Positions 51,901 through 60,811 are shown, counted from the stretch's first letter. The stretch: 64,000 bases of DNA from Synechococcales cyanobacterium bin31.maxbin.ball.101 (GCA_013298165.1 JAAFJU010000003.1:29433-93432); one strand, 5' to 3'. A program made the numbers and translations. The notes: generated from the letters alone by a model not told the origin.

Positions 51901-54489
51901 ATCACAGGCCGTCGTGAGACATTGCAATACCAAGAAGATGGCAGCACAACCCTAAAACTTCGTAGCAGCGCTGAACTCAAAACCAATGCCAAAATCGAAA
52001 CCGTCAAACAATTTAATTCCGGAAACCTCGATGTTTTGATTCTGAATAAGTCGGGAGCTACGGGCATTTCACTCCACGCTTCAGAAACCTTTGCAGACCA
52101 GCGACCCCGACACATGAACATCCTTCAAGCCGCTGGCGATATCAACGAATTTGTTCAAATGCTAGGACGAGTAAACCGCACTGGGCAGGTCGTTCCACCC
52201 AACTACTCCCTCGTCATGTCCGACATCCCTGCCGAAAAACGGCCCGGTGCGATCCTCATGAAGAAGATGGCATTCCTCAATGCCAATACCACCGCCGCAA
52301 GGGAATCCAATCTTTCACTCACTGATGTCGTCGATTTTATGAATCCTTACGGCGAACAGGTCGTGATGGATTTACTTTCGGATGATTATGAACTGGATGC
52401 CGCATTGGGCAATCCCTTAGAGCAATTGAGAAAGGCTGAAATCGTTACGCCAACAGCCCTCATAGAGAAAGTCACGGGTCGCATTCCGATCCTTCCACTG
52501 GCGGACCAGGAGCATCTCTATGCAACGATCGAAGACCATTACAAATCACTCATCGAATCCCAACGCGCGATCGGCGATAACCAACTCGAAGCCGGACGGC
52601 TGGATCTTGATGCCAGGACGATCGCTCAAATGGAATTCAAACCTGCGATCGGCGATCGTCCTGGTCCCTTTGCTAGCGCGGTTCACATCGAAGTCATCGA
52701 TGTTAAAAGTACAAATAAGCCACTCACACAACTTCAGATCGTCAATGCCGTTCGCGAAACGCTCGGGTTATCGCAGGTCGATAATTTAGGGATGCACGAT
52801 CGCAATGCCGTTCAAATTACCGCTCGACAGCAGGTTTCTGCAAAGGTCCGATCGCTTCAAGATGCCGCCGATCTCTACGAAGACCGCGTGACTCAGAAAT
52901 ATCGAGATCCTGAGAAAGCCGATCGCTTCTCTGGGAAATTAGGCGAACAAGTCCTCAATGTTGCATCAGCCCTCAGAACCTACCCAACCGGAACACCGAT
53001 CGTCCTCTCCACACCAGAACCCGGTCGAACTACCCTCTACGGCGTCATTGAGGACGTGAAGAAGGCCCATCAAAGCACTAACCCTGCCGCTGCTTCCGAT
53101 TGGAAATTGCACGTCTTGGTAGCCGATGGAGCGCAACGTGTCAAAATTCCACTCTCCCAAATTAAAGAAAATTCTGCCCACCATTGGCAAGTCTCGTCCA
53201 TGGCAATGAATACTCTTGATACCAGTCCCTACGCCTTATTCGATATCAACCAAACCGAAAGCCGAGAACAACGCCAAGTCTGTACGGGCAATCTGATCCG
53301 AGCCTTTGATGCTTTCAATGGCGGACGTTTTGTTCATTTCACCACAACAGATGGTGATATTAGGCAAGGTCTTCTTATGCCTAGGGACTTTGATGCAACC
53401 CAGACACTGAACGAACAATCGGTAGATTTGAAAACGGTGGACAATGTCCGATCGTTCATCGACCACTGGACTGAAGGACGAGGCATTGCTCGGACCCCAG
53501 ACAACCACCTCAGAATTCACCAGAGTTCCGAGGGCTGGGTTCTCAACGCATCTCCCACTCGCACAGACGGCGGGAAATTCTTTCTGAATTCTGCTTTATT
53601 GGAGGCGATCGGCGACGATTTTGTTTCCTGTAATGGCGCAATGAGGGCAACTGTTCCCGACGATCAGATTGAATCAGTCCTAGACATTGTAATGAGCCAA
53701 CACCCATTGCTCACCTCTAATCATCACGACATTGCCCGAAACTTCTTAGACATCTCATTACCCGAATTCTCTGCTGTTCAGGAACAACCCAAAACCAAGA
53801 CAACTTTACCGATCCCACCCGAAATCGTCCAAGCAGAACCAGATGCTATGTCACCAATGATTGATGTGACTACATCGCAAACTGAAATCATCACCGAACC
53901 GATCGTAGAACCCATAACCGAAACCTTCACCCAAGGTGGACTCTTTGAGATTGCTACAATTCAAAGCCCAAGCGCGATCAGTGAATTTCAAGAAGAATGT
54001 TTTGAGTACACGATCGAGTGTGTCGAAGAAGAAGAACCCAGCATGACAGCGGAAGACTTCCAAACCTGGCGAAAACAAGCACAGGAAATCGGGCGAAGTT
54101 TCAAGCATCTCAAGCAAATTGATAAACTTCAACGACAGTTTGAAACTGATCCCACACCGCTCTCCGATCGCGCCCAACAAGTCCGAGCCGATGACCAAAA
54201 AACCTGGGGAGAACAAGTTTCAGCCGTTATCGGCCAAGCTCTCCACATCCTTGAATCCAAGGGCACACCTACGGCCAACGGGAATCTTTTTCAAGGCAAC
54301 ATCTACCAAATCTCAGGCAATGAGAATCGGCTCTCCATTCACGCCATCGATCGCGGGCAAATCCTTCACCTTGAACAGGACGAAATTCATTCCACCCTCA
54401 CCCACCAAGACGCCGCACGGTTCTCCGCTCACACCAAATTTCTCGAATCTCGTGAGGCTGTTCCTCAACCCATCGCACTAGAACGATAA
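48913..54489 (+). CDS. N6-adenine methylase / strawberry-notch helicase, possibly two overlapping genes
   Basis: The open frame is 1858 codons. Residues 1-370 are a methyltransferase: motif I YEPTAGNGA at 126-134 and NPPFG at 185-189. The second half is an SF2 helicase of the strawberry-notch type: GDQTGIGKGR and DEAH (residues 93-101 and 221-224 when counted from the ATG at 50305), then LGRVNRTGQ. Between them (about 340-464) the frame is Arg/Ser-rich and unlike protein. In that stretch another frame codes a clean gene (49877-50293), and the helicase half has its own ATG at 50305 with GGAG six bases upstream. Either one long protein or two separate proteins with a chance open link could be made. 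Such methylase-helicases occur on conjugative elements and may protect incoming DNA. Confidence 0.8.
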   Translation: MTLNNQESLIRTFSDSLLQGHHYSTIAQARNQAETVLGIAVRPGDSSVKVVDESMEAAVVRVAGAIVQDSDTTHRAYDRLVELLEQQPNLGVRTSTSIMQQAYSTPIPIAFLAASLAEITPETTVYEPTAGNGALLINADPRLVLANELNGDRFTELSKKGFGELMQEDAMTYRPPEKVDRVIANPPFGTIADQNGESQKFRIYQTWTTQIDQVIAFNSLEAMKADGKAVLILGGKLGRTEEARSTRYHSRESRAFFKQLYDRYNVIDHFSIDGGLYRKQGAGFPIDLIVIDGQGQSDRRLPAADVPEIFTSFTALKEKLPDVSLSRLSANLDADRERIVLHSQSSRSIQITTTEELPRTDGAAPGMDDEPRFSRRRTGLFETGIPPDLSRPTDPDPRPGGLEIGMGHDDRSLHRILLQPQRNSSRSLSSDTDRSTTPGLSESIGQSQRDHFGRLVEQSITENVMTDFDLEPKQVAYLPRSLARPIGTLIPVNMADAAQQALDNFEVRNGNIDDYLVEKLGYTDRINLYQHFSAEQVDGAALAIASIEAGKGFVIGDQTGIGKGRICAAVMRYAKEEGLEAIFISQNPGLYADIVRDLQDIGMTDFNPWMTDAGKSIPLPNGTTLRTGNLEQQKEIMQNMIDAGGTGRDAVFTTYSQVQTVSGGVEPMRREFLRAIAPNAILVLDEAHEAGGGAKNDWKGKNDAPDRAEFIRELVDASKGAFFSSATAIKRPDVIDLYARKTDLRHAVKDVDDLSLLLNEGGVPLQQMVAAGMVEGGDMRRLERSYEGISFKAEVVPVDRNVVENLASAMRSIKEFDDAKRSGVKELKEQAKEQAQAISEDNAIGQAGVSSSNFTSLMHNCISQTLVALKAEETVQLVISQLQNNEKPVIALSNTMGTVIKWYAEEHDVKPGDEIDLSFADLLNRYLDRSRDIIVKDYAGKSERRPLTGRELGLEGQQAFADAREIISSSDFSSIPISPIDYIKSRLHEEGYSVGEITGRRETLQYQEDGSTTLKLRSSAELKTNAKIETVKQFNSGNLDVLILNKSGATGISLHASETFADQRPRHMNILQAAGDINEFVQMLGRVNRTGQVVPPNYSLVMSDIPAEKRPGAILMKKMAFLNANTTAARESNLSLTDVVDFMNPYGEQVVMDLLSDDYELDAALGNPLEQLRKAEIVTPTALIEKVTGRIPILPLADQEHLYATIEDHYKSLIESQRAIGDNQLEAGRLDLDARTIAQMEFKPAIGDRPGPFASAVHIEVIDVKSTNKPLTQLQIVNAVRETLGLSQVDNLGMHDRNAVQITARQQVSAKVRSLQDAADLYEDRVTQKYRDPEKADRFSGKLGEQVLNVASALRTYPTGTPIVLSTPEPGRTTLYGVIEDVKKAHQSTNPAAASDWKLHVLVADGAQRVKIPLSQIKENSAHHWQVSSMAMNTLDTSPYALFDINQTESREQRQVCTGNLIRAFDAFNGGRFVHFTTTDGDIRQGLLMPRDFDATQTLNEQSVDLKTVDNVRSFIDHWTEGRGIARTPDNHLRIHQSSEGWVLNASPTRTDGGKFFLNSALLEAIGDDFVSCNGAMRATVPDDQIESVLDIVMSQHPLLTSNHHDIARNFLDISLPEFSAVQEQPKTKTTLPIPPEIVQAEPDAMSPMIDVTTSQTEIITEPIVEPITETFTQGGLFEIATIQSPSAISEFQEECFEYTIECVEEEEPSMTAEDFQTWRKQAQEIGRSFKHLKQIDKLQRQFETDPTPLSDRAQQVRADDQKTWGEQVSAVIGQALHILESKGTPTANGNLFQGNIYQISGNENRLSIHAIDRGQILHLEQDEIHSTLTHQDAARFSAHTKFLESREAVPQPIALER
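49877..50293 (+). CDS. Small protein gene embedded in another frame of the methylase-helicase ORF
   Basis: The 138-residue protein starts at an ATG preceded by AAGGAG with a 10-base spacer, and its stop is followed after 11 bp by the ATG of the helicase half. The translation is protein-like: WTPIENESFFTVKVPEAFKS, LELMEQRLEWMMSQDSADD, SEWAMTIVHYTESFYNR, and acidic end EITLDDWLSNL. In the same stretch the long frame is an Arg/Ser-rich chain with little hydrophobic pattern. I recognise no family. Its position between methylase and helicase suggests it may act with them. Confidence 0.7.
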   Translation: MFRYPDYPQIWTPIENESFFTVKVPEAFKSLPLKSYLELMEQRLEWMMSQDSADDAQAYLRRAFHRICPAQQTPIPDQEDWKSEWAMTIVHYTESFYNRNEIHPEVFPATPIDQQHPDYQNLLDSHNEITLDDWLSNL

Positions 54490-54530
54490 GGCGATCGCCT
54501 TGACGCTGCAAAATTATCGCTCAGATCATC

Positions 54531-55556
54531 ATGAAAAATAATCTCACCATTGCAGACACGATCGCTTGGTTAAAACTCCACGGTCTACCAGTCCTTCCCG
54601 TCGCACCGATCCAAGATTCAGAGAAGTTTCCACTCATCCGAAATGGCAAAATTATCTACGACGGGGATCGTCCAAAACCTGCATTCACCGGGAAGAATCC
54701 TTCCTACTTGGATCTCCACGGATATCCTCATCTTCTACCCCACCGAAAATATCAATATCAACTACCAGAACAACAGGAAATCGATCGCTGGTTTAGAAAT
54801 CCTAAAAATGGAATGATGACCATGGGTGGATGGGGAAACATCTACTGGATTGATATCGATGTGAAACGCTATTCTTCTGGGCAGAGTTGCGATCGATCGG
54901 TTCAAAGTTGGCTCCGTCGATTCCCAAAATTGCGCCATACCTTCACGGAGAAAACCCATAGCGGTGGATGGCGATTTGCCGTGCGCTGTGAAATTGCGCC
55001 GGAGTTTACCAATTTTCGCTTTGATTCATCCTCACAACATCGGGGCGAAATTCTTGGGAAAGGACGACTGACAGTGTTGGCTCCCACGATCGGACCTTCA
55101 GGAAATGCCTATAAATCCATTCAATGCTGCGATCCGATCGTGGTCAAAACCTTGGCTGATATTGGAATTCAACCAATTCAGAAACCGAAACTCGATCGAG
55201 TCATAAAGCCTGTGCTGACTCCTCACATTGAGGGCGTTCCTCGGCTGGAGCAGTTGGTCTGTGCCCAAGTTCAGCGGATTCTCAACGGGGAAGATCCTCA
55301 TGACGATCGGTCCCATTCTCTCCTTGTGGCCGCACTCGAACTCCATGGCTGGATGAATTGGTCAAACCGATCGGGCATTCCGATTTCTGGTGATCCCAAA
55401 TCATTGCTTTTGACGGCAGCAGAGAACCTTGGGGTTGCGACGGAGAGGCTCGATCGGATTCTCAGAGGGCAAAACCTGGAGACTTGTGTTCCGGCGCTCT
55501 ACCAAGTCGCTGGAGCGGAGGCCATCCTACAGAAGGTCAAATGGGTCACACGATAA
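54531..55556 (+). CDS. Primase-polymerase (Prim-Pol/AEP) domain protein
   Basis: The 341-residue protein has the archaeo-eukaryotic primase pattern: an N-terminal IAWLKLHGLPVLPVAP, then WFRNPKNGMMTMGGWGNIYW, the metal-binding D108 and D110 in YWIDIDVKR, H143 in KTHSGGWRF, and RGEILGKGRLTVLAPTIG. Such enzymes make primers on plasmid DNA. The C-terminal part (after residue 230) is helical and may contact a helicase. It follows the methylase-helicase gene by 41 bp on the same strand, so primer synthesis may follow strand transfer. Confidence 0.85.
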   Translation: MKNNLTIADTIAWLKLHGLPVLPVAPIQDSEKFPLIRNGKIIYDGDRPKPAFTGKNPSYLDLHGYPHLLPHRKYQYQLPEQQEIDRWFRNPKNGMMTMGGWGNIYWIDIDVKRYSSGQSCDRSVQSWLRRFPKLRHTFTEKTHSGGWRFAVRCEIAPEFTNFRFDSSSQHRGEILGKGRLTVLAPTIGPSGNAYKSIQCCDPIVVKTLADIGIQPIQKPKLDRVIKPVLTPHIEGVPRLEQLVCAQVQRILNGEDPHDDRSHSLLVAALELHGWMNWSNRSGIPISGDPKSLLLTAAENLGVATERLDRILRGQNLETCVPALYQVAGAEAILQKVKWVTR

Positions 55557-55571
55557 AGTCCAAGTGCCTTT

Positions 55572-56312
55572 CTAATCTGAATCCGATCGTTTAGAAGTTC
55601 TTAACCGTGGAGCATCGGGTTTGACGGATGGCTCTACCCTTGCACGGCGGACTCGGAATGGCGCAGGTTCCGGGCCATCCAACAACCGGACAAAGTTAAA
55701 CACCCCATCCTCTTGCAACGACGCCACGATCGAGTGCCAAGGCGCTTTTTGCTCATCGCTCCGAACAAAGGGTGGTTCATCCCAATTCAAGGCGTAATTC
55801 GAGTAGTAGATATTGTGTGCTGTCATTCGTCCCTCTCGATTGCGATACACCGAAAAGTAAGCCTGATGGACTGGATGCGTTTCCCACTGGGGCAGGGCTT
55901 GCCAACAGCCACTCAAGGTAAATTCACCATCATTGACCTGAACCAATTTTTTGGGCTGACCCACGATCGTAAAGCGACAAACCCTAAATCCTTGCTCTGT
56001 CCAGGCTGGATTCGGATAGACCCGCCAATATAAGCGCTCTCCCACAAGCGTCTTGATTTTTCCCAATCGATTCCCGCCCATAAACGAAACAGGCCAACTT
56101 TTATCCCGCCACCTTAGAGAAAATATACCCGATTCATCCCGTTCTAATTCAGCTTCGACCACACCAGCCGCCTGATAAAACGGAGCAGGCTGAACCAACT
56201 CAGGCTCGATCGGATGGATCGAGCCTTCAACGTCAGGTTCAACGGAAAGAAGAAGATTTGTCATGGTGTTGGAGGTTTGCATGGCGATTCTGAGGTCCGA
56301 TCGGGTCTTCAT
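55572..56312 (-). CDS. Hypothetical protein
   Basis: The 246-residue protein is not recognised. ATGs at 56312, 56282 and 56264 are all possible starts. The middle part (RWRDKSWPVSFMGGNRLGK, LYWRVYPNPAWTEQGFRV, LVQVNDGEFTLSGCWQAL) looks beta-rich, like an OB-fold or SH3-type barrel. The C-terminus is basic and disordered (APFRVRRARVEPSVK). It ends 16 bp from the primase stop and is convergent with it. Confidence 0.65.
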   Translation of the reverse strand: MKTRSDLRIAMQTSNTMTNLLLSVEPDVEGSIHPIEPELVQPAPFYQAAGVVEAELERDESGIFSLRWRDKSWPVSFMGGNRLGKIKTLVGERLYWRVYPNPAWTEQGFRVCRFTIVGQPKKLVQVNDGEFTLSGCWQALPQWETHPVHQAYFSVYRNREGRMTAHNIYYSNYALNWDEPPFVRSDEQKAPWHSIVASLQEDGVFNFVRLLDGPEPAPFRVRRARVEPSVKPDAPRLRTSKRSDSD

Positions 56313-56373
56313 TCTATAATATCAATTAAGCTTCTAACCTGATTTAGACAACGGTCAATAAGCCTTCTGTCAG

Positions 56374-56733
56374 TTACAACCCCAGTTCATTACGTTTCTT
56401 GCGGGATAGACCGGATGCAACAATGCGGTGAGATTCCGTAATACATTGTCGGAGATCCTCATCACCCAGTCCAGGGTGATCATAGCGTTGAATCCATTTC
56501 ATTCCCCTTGAAGCAAGATATGGCGCTGGGCGAAGTCCCGGCATCTCCCGCAACACCTCATAATCCAATGCTGAAGTCTTGAACGTAATCCCTGGTAATG
56601 GATTATCCTGACCACTGCAAATCGCAAACATCTTATCACCCACTTTCCAAACATCCGAACCCAGCCACTGCACCACATGGCTGGTGACTGGCAAACAGCT
56701 ACAGAACTGGTTAAACTCATCTCGGGTCATCAT
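56374..56733 (-). CDS. MmcQ/YjbR family protein
   Basis: The 119-residue protein matches the MmcQ/YjbR family: EFNQFCSCLP, then VWKVGDKMFAICS, ITFKTSALDYEVLREMPGLRPAPYL and RGMKWIQRYDHPGLGDEDL. These proteins have a CyaY-like double-wing fold and bind DNA weakly; their role is unknown. It is 23 bp from the next minus-strand gene, so they may share a transcript. Confidence 0.9.
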   Translation of the reverse strand: MMTRDEFNQFCSCLPVTSHVVQWLGSDVWKVGDKMFAICSGQDNPLPGITFKTSALDYEVLREMPGLRPAPYLASRGMKWIQRYDHPGLGDEDLRQCITESHRIVASGLSRKKRNELGL

Positions 56734-56756
56734 TTTTGCCTGGTGGTAAATCTAAT

Positions 56757-57611
56757 CTAATCGTTTAGCTTGGATAATCTCTCCATTAAGGCAGCAGATT
56801 CCCCGCCCATTTCTCCCTTTAATAGAACCTGATACCAATCTTGAAGCTGTTTCAGAATGACACTACGCTGCGGATGACTAGCAGGGAGTGCCATCAAATC
56901 ATCGATCGCATCGCGTTGAGTCGGTCCACGTCCCAGCAATCGTAGCCAAATCGTCGATCGGTCTCTTGGCAATTCACTCGCGACAACGATCGTGGTATGG
57001 AATGCTGGCGGATATTCATAGAGACCAGGAATCTGACGCGAAGACGATTTGATTGCAAATCCTTCAAGAATCTCAGAATCGATCGATGGGACGATCGTCA
57101 CGAGGAGTTTCGTCGCTTCTTCTAGCTCATCGTCTTCGTCTTCGTTCTCATAATCATAGTCCTCATCGTAATCCTCTTCCTCTTCATCCGCAGGCTCCTC
57201 ATCCACGGGAATAATATGTCCATTGTCTGAGATTCGCCAAATCAGCCACTGTTGCAAACATTTTTGCATCGTCCAATCATCAGGAGACCACCGCAGCGAT
57301 TGAATAATACTGGGGACAAACAAAAGCTCTCCCAGCAATCCTAAATCTTCTCTAGCACATTCAGGATCCGGTTCAAAAAGAACATCAACAAGCTGTGCTT
57401 CGCCAATAATTTCGGGATTCACCATAACCTGTGGATTATCGGCGGTGACACCTTCGAGGATGACGCTAGAAAAGTTCGATCGGGAGGGATGTTTGTAAAT
57501 TCTCAGCTTCGGGTCACGAGGTATCGGTTCATTCAGATAAACCGTCCCAAAGTCCTTCAGGAGTGCGGCGAGATACTGTTGGGCGAAGAGGGCAAAGGCT
57601 GGACGAGACAT
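56757..57611 (-). CDS. Conserved cyanobacterial hypothetical protein with acidic linker
   Basis: I chose the ATG at 57611 (284 residues), since the upstream extension (MWIHKPSLPVCLLW) is unlikely and MSRPAFALFAQQYLAALL is a typical start. The pattern AQLVDVLFEPDPE, then LGLLGELLFVPSIIQSLRW, resembles a cyanobacterial family whose members carry a VDVWF/LGLLGRMA-type motif. A run of Asp and Glu (EEEEDYDEDYDYENEDEDDE, near residue 165) separates the two halves. No function is known. Its stop is 23 bp before the MmcQ gene. Confidence 0.7.
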   Translation of the reverse strand: MSRPAFALFAQQYLAALLKDFGTVYLNEPIPRDPKLRIYKHPSRSNFSSVILEGVTADNPQVMVNPEIIGEAQLVDVLFEPDPECAREDLGLLGELLFVPSIIQSLRWSPDDWTMQKCLQQWLIWRISDNGHIIPVDEEPADEEEEDYDEDYDYENEDEDDELEEATKLLVTIVPSIDSEILEGFAIKSSSRQIPGLYEYPPAFHTTIVVASELPRDRSTIWLRLLGRGPTQRDAIDDLMALPASHPQRSVILKQLQDWYQVLLKGEMGGESAALMERLSKLND

Positions 57612-57722
57612 GGCTAAACGCAATGGACGACGATCACTATCATGCCACAAAAGACAGACGGGGAGAGATGGCTTGTGGATCCACACCTAATCTGACAGGA
57701 ATAAATCTCACATGTGTCAAGT

Positions 57723-59501
57723 TTATTTTAGAGGGGCCGATCGGATCCAAATTGAGGGCGGCTCTGGCACGGTGATTTTTTCTGTTTTTAAAAGCTGCCG
57801 AATTTTCTGCTGTTGCCAAGATTTCACCTCTGGAGTAGTTGCTGTCCCCAATAGACAGGATCGCCAATGCACCGTCGCAGTACCTAGATTCGGAGCCGAA
57901 TCGTAGACCTGCGCTAGAAGACAATGAGCATCCGTGCGATCAGGTTCATTCAGCTTTAACGCTTGTACAAGAGATTCAGATGCCTTAACATACTGCTGTT
58001 GCTCAAACTGGAGCCAACCTAAATTTTTCAGAAGAACTGAACGATCGAATTTATCCTGAGATTGAGATAACGCAGGCAAAATTAGTTTCTCCGCTGATGT
58101 ATATTGTCGTTCCAAGATTAAAATTTGAACTAAATCATTTCGTGCATCAATAAACTTTTCATCCTTCTTTAAAATCTCGCTAAACTGTAATTTAGCGTTC
58201 TTACGATCGCCAACCTTTTCATATAAATTCCCAAGGGTATAGCGGACTTCATTCTGATTTTTAGGATTCAACTGCAAAGCCTGTTCATAGTGTTTAATCG
58301 CGCACTGGTTAGACCTAACCGTTCCTACTTTCTGACAAACTACTGCAAGATCGAGATGAAATCTTGGATTATCTGAATCATAAGCAATTGCCGACTTGAT
58401 ATAGAGTTCTGCCTTATCGAAGTTTCCAATAGAAGCTGACTGAAGCGCAAAGCTAAAATATCGCTCTGAAAAATACCACAGCATGACTTTCACAAATACT
58501 AAAAAAATTACTATCCCGATCGCAAATTTTACCAGCTTGACCCAAGGTGATTGCAACCACCTATATCGCTTAATTTCACCCGGTAATCGCTGTAAAATCG
58601 TTAAAATTTCCTGAGTATCTCGGGGACGATCGATCGGGAGTAGTGACATCATCCGATTCAGAAAATCTGCAAATGGCTGACTGACATGATGCGCTGATAA
58701 TTTCCAATACAAATGACCCGCATTCTGCGAAAATTTGAGAGGAGACATTCCCGTCAGTAAGTAAATAAAGGTCCGCCCGATCGAGTAGAAATCCGATTGT
58801 AATACAGCCTTACCTTGAGTCTGTTCAAAAGGGCTATAAGAAACTGAATTAACGATTGTGACATCATTCACTTCTGTAACATAATTAGGCCCACGCCCAA
58901 TTTTACATAAATAAGTATCAGTTATTTCACGCACTGTCCCAAAATCAATCAAGACTATTTTGCCATCAGGCTTGAGGATTAAATTAGATGGTTTAATATC
59001 ACGATGGAAGAGACCCTTTTGATGTAGATAGTGAACAATTTCAACTAACTGTCGCATCCATTCTAGTGCTTTTTTTTCACCAATACTCCCATGTTTTTTA
59101 ATGAACTGATCTAAATCAATTCCATCAACTTTTTCCATCACTAAGCAATACACCTTGGGATAGTGCTTAGAATTCGTCGTATATTCTGAAAAGAATCCAT
59201 CATCATCCAGATCAACGATCGGGAGACCGGGATGACGTAGATTACCTAATAGTGCCGCTTCACGCTCAAAATACCGCAATGACTGTTCCGTCGGATAATC
59301 CAAAACTTTCATCACCCGCTCTTCTCCAGTCTGCTGATCCAATACCAACAATATTGAATAAGTTAACGTAGGATTAAACGGTCTCAATGGTCGAATGGGG
59401 ATAAAGCGATCGGAAATGAGCAACGTCGTGCCACATTCAGGGCAACATCGCAACATTTCATCCGGAACATCAGCATGACAATTGGGATTAATACAAAACA
59501 C
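57723..59501 (-). CDS. Ser/Thr protein kinase with zinc ribbon and TPR repeats
   Basis: The 592-residue protein starts at GTG (59501). An N-terminal zinc ribbon uses C3, C8, C20 and C23. The kinase domain has K65 in VMKVL, E79/E81 in FEREAALL, HRDIKPSN at 166-173 and DFG at 186-188. Its Gly-rich loop is poor (PTLTYSILLV). A transmembrane segment (LVKFAIGIVIFLVFVKVMLW, near 330-350) is followed by TPR-like repeats to the end. The zinc-ribbon plus kinase layout is typical of cyanobacterial kinases. Its start overlaps the NTPase stop (TAGTG), so the two are coupled. Confidence 0.9.
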   Translation of the reverse strand: MFCINPNCHADVPDEMLRCCPECGTTLLISDRFIPIRPLRPFNPTLTYSILLVLDQQTGEERVMKVLDYPTEQSLRYFEREAALLGNLRHPGLPIVDLDDDGFFSEYTTNSKHYPKVYCLVMEKVDGIDLDQFIKKHGSIGEKKALEWMRQLVEIVHYLHQKGLFHRDIKPSNLILKPDGKIVLIDFGTVREITDTYLCKIGRGPNYVTEVNDVTIVNSVSYSPFEQTQGKAVLQSDFYSIGRTFIYLLTGMSPLKFSQNAGHLYWKLSAHHVSQPFADFLNRMMSLLPIDRPRDTQEILTILQRLPGEIKRYRWLQSPWVKLVKFAIGIVIFLVFVKVMLWYFSERYFSFALQSASIGNFDKAELYIKSAIAYDSDNPRFHLDLAVVCQKVGTVRSNQCAIKHYEQALQLNPKNQNEVRYTLGNLYEKVGDRKNAKLQFSEILKKDEKFIDARNDLVQILILERQYTSAEKLILPALSQSQDKFDRSVLLKNLGWLQFEQQQYVKASESLVQALKLNEPDRTDAHCLLAQVYDSAPNLGTATVHWRSCLLGTATTPEVKSWQQQKIRQLLKTEKITVPEPPSIWIRSAPLK

Positions 59502-60811
59502 TATGCAACCGTCTCCTCCAGAACCGGATCTAATGATTCTTGAGGCAAGATAATTCTAACAGCAGCAGTAAGCGTGAGTCTGGGCAACGTCTCGCCAGCC
59601 TTTTCTAAAATGCCAGCACTGACCAGACCCTCAACTGCTTGAAATAGATTATTCCGCGTCACCTCAACGCCATTTCGACGTAATGTATCAAATAATTCTG
59701 GAAAGGCGATCGGCTGATCCTCCTTGAGCAATTGCAAAACCCATTTCTCCAAATTCCCGATTCGTCGAAGCGCACGCCGAACGGCATCCCGCGCACTATC
59801 GTTAAGAAAGAGCGAGTGATCTAGGAACTGCTGAATATCGCCACCATAGTATTCAAGCATCCCGATCGCCTGGAGTATCAACCGAGGATTACCGCTATAG
59901 ACCTCGATTAATCGCCCCCAGTCGTCCTGAGGGGGAACACCACAAGATTCCAATAAGAGCGAGGCATCTCCAATACTCAATCCCATCAAACGCCGCAAAG
60001 TTACTGCACGCCCTGAATTATAGTAGCGTTGCAAATCTGAAAACACCTGCTGGCTCAGAACTAGCACGGAAGACTGATGTGGTTTCTCAGAGACAGCTTT
60101 AAAAAACTGACCATAAAGTTTATGCGATTGGGCATAAGGGGACAAGACTAACGTGGTGGATTGACTAGAGGCTAGGAGATTCTCTGCTTGGTCAATCACG
60201 ATGACATAACGATTCTCACTGAGTTTTTGAATCAGGGCAGGTACTAACTCGCTGGACTCAGGGCACACTTCCTCCGGCGCGATCGCATTCCATAGTTCCT
60301 CCAGCGAAGAGGCATCATGAATCGTCTGCCAGACCAGCTTAAGATTCCCAATTCCCGAAAGTGCCGTGCCAACCAGTGCAGTTTTCCCAATCCCAGTAGG
60401 ACCAACCATCACCGTCACTCCAGGACAATTGACCTGCTGCCGTACATCAAAAAGTTCACCCGTTCGCCCAAAAAAATTATCTGGGCGAGGTACACGCTCT
60501 AACAGAAATTCAGTCGGATGAGTCGAGGAGTTTGATGGGCAGAACGTCTCAGAATGCTGGTCAAGGTAATTGAGAAAATTGTACTTTGTGACCTTCGTAT
60601 TAAAAGCTTCCGAAAGGATATTCCAAAATCCCGTGGCAATCCCACGAACAGTCACCTCCTTCCGATTAATCTGAGACGCGATCGCACCATAGGATTCCCC
60701 CGTCACCAACCCCAAAAACACCGAAGACGGACCCGGCTTCAGCGGAGCACGACCTGTTTGTTGGAGCAGTTGATTAAACGCATCTAAATAATCTTGAGGA
60801 AGTTTTGCCAT
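59501..60811 (-). CDS. STAND/AAA-type NTPase with N-terminal HTH, partner of the kinase
   Basis: I chose the ATG at 60811 (436 residues); MAKLPQDYLDAFN is a typical start. Residues 1-85 look like an HTH module (TGESYGAIASQINRKEVTV, then NILSEAFNT). The NTPase has Walker A GPTGIGKT at 137-144 and Walker B YVIVIDQAENLL, followed by LGLSIGDASLLLESCGVPP and winged-helix-type segments at the end. Such NTPases act as signal switches that bind ATP and assemble. The overlap with the kinase gene suggests that NTPase and kinase form a signalling unit, possibly for stress or phage sensing (inference). Confidence 0.75.
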   Translation of the reverse strand: MAKLPQDYLDAFNQLLQQTGRAPLKPGPSSVFLGLVTGESYGAIASQINRKEVTVRGIATGFWNILSEAFNTKVTKYNFLNYLDQHSETFCPSNSSTHPTEFLLERVPRPDNFFGRTGELFDVRQQVNCPGVTVMVGPTGIGKTALVGTALSGIGNLKLVWQTIHDASSLEELWNAIAPEEVCPESSELVPALIQKLSENRYVIVIDQAENLLASSQSTTLVLSPYAQSHKLYGQFFKAVSEKPHQSSVLVLSQQVFSDLQRYYNSGRAVTLRRLMGLSIGDASLLLESCGVPPQDDWGRLIEVYSGNPRLILQAIGMLEYYGGDIQQFLDHSLFLNDSARDAVRRALRRIGNLEKWVLQLLKEDQPIAFPELFDTLRRNGVEVTRNNLFQAVEGLVSAGILEKAGETLPRLTLTAAVRIILPQESLDPVLEETVA

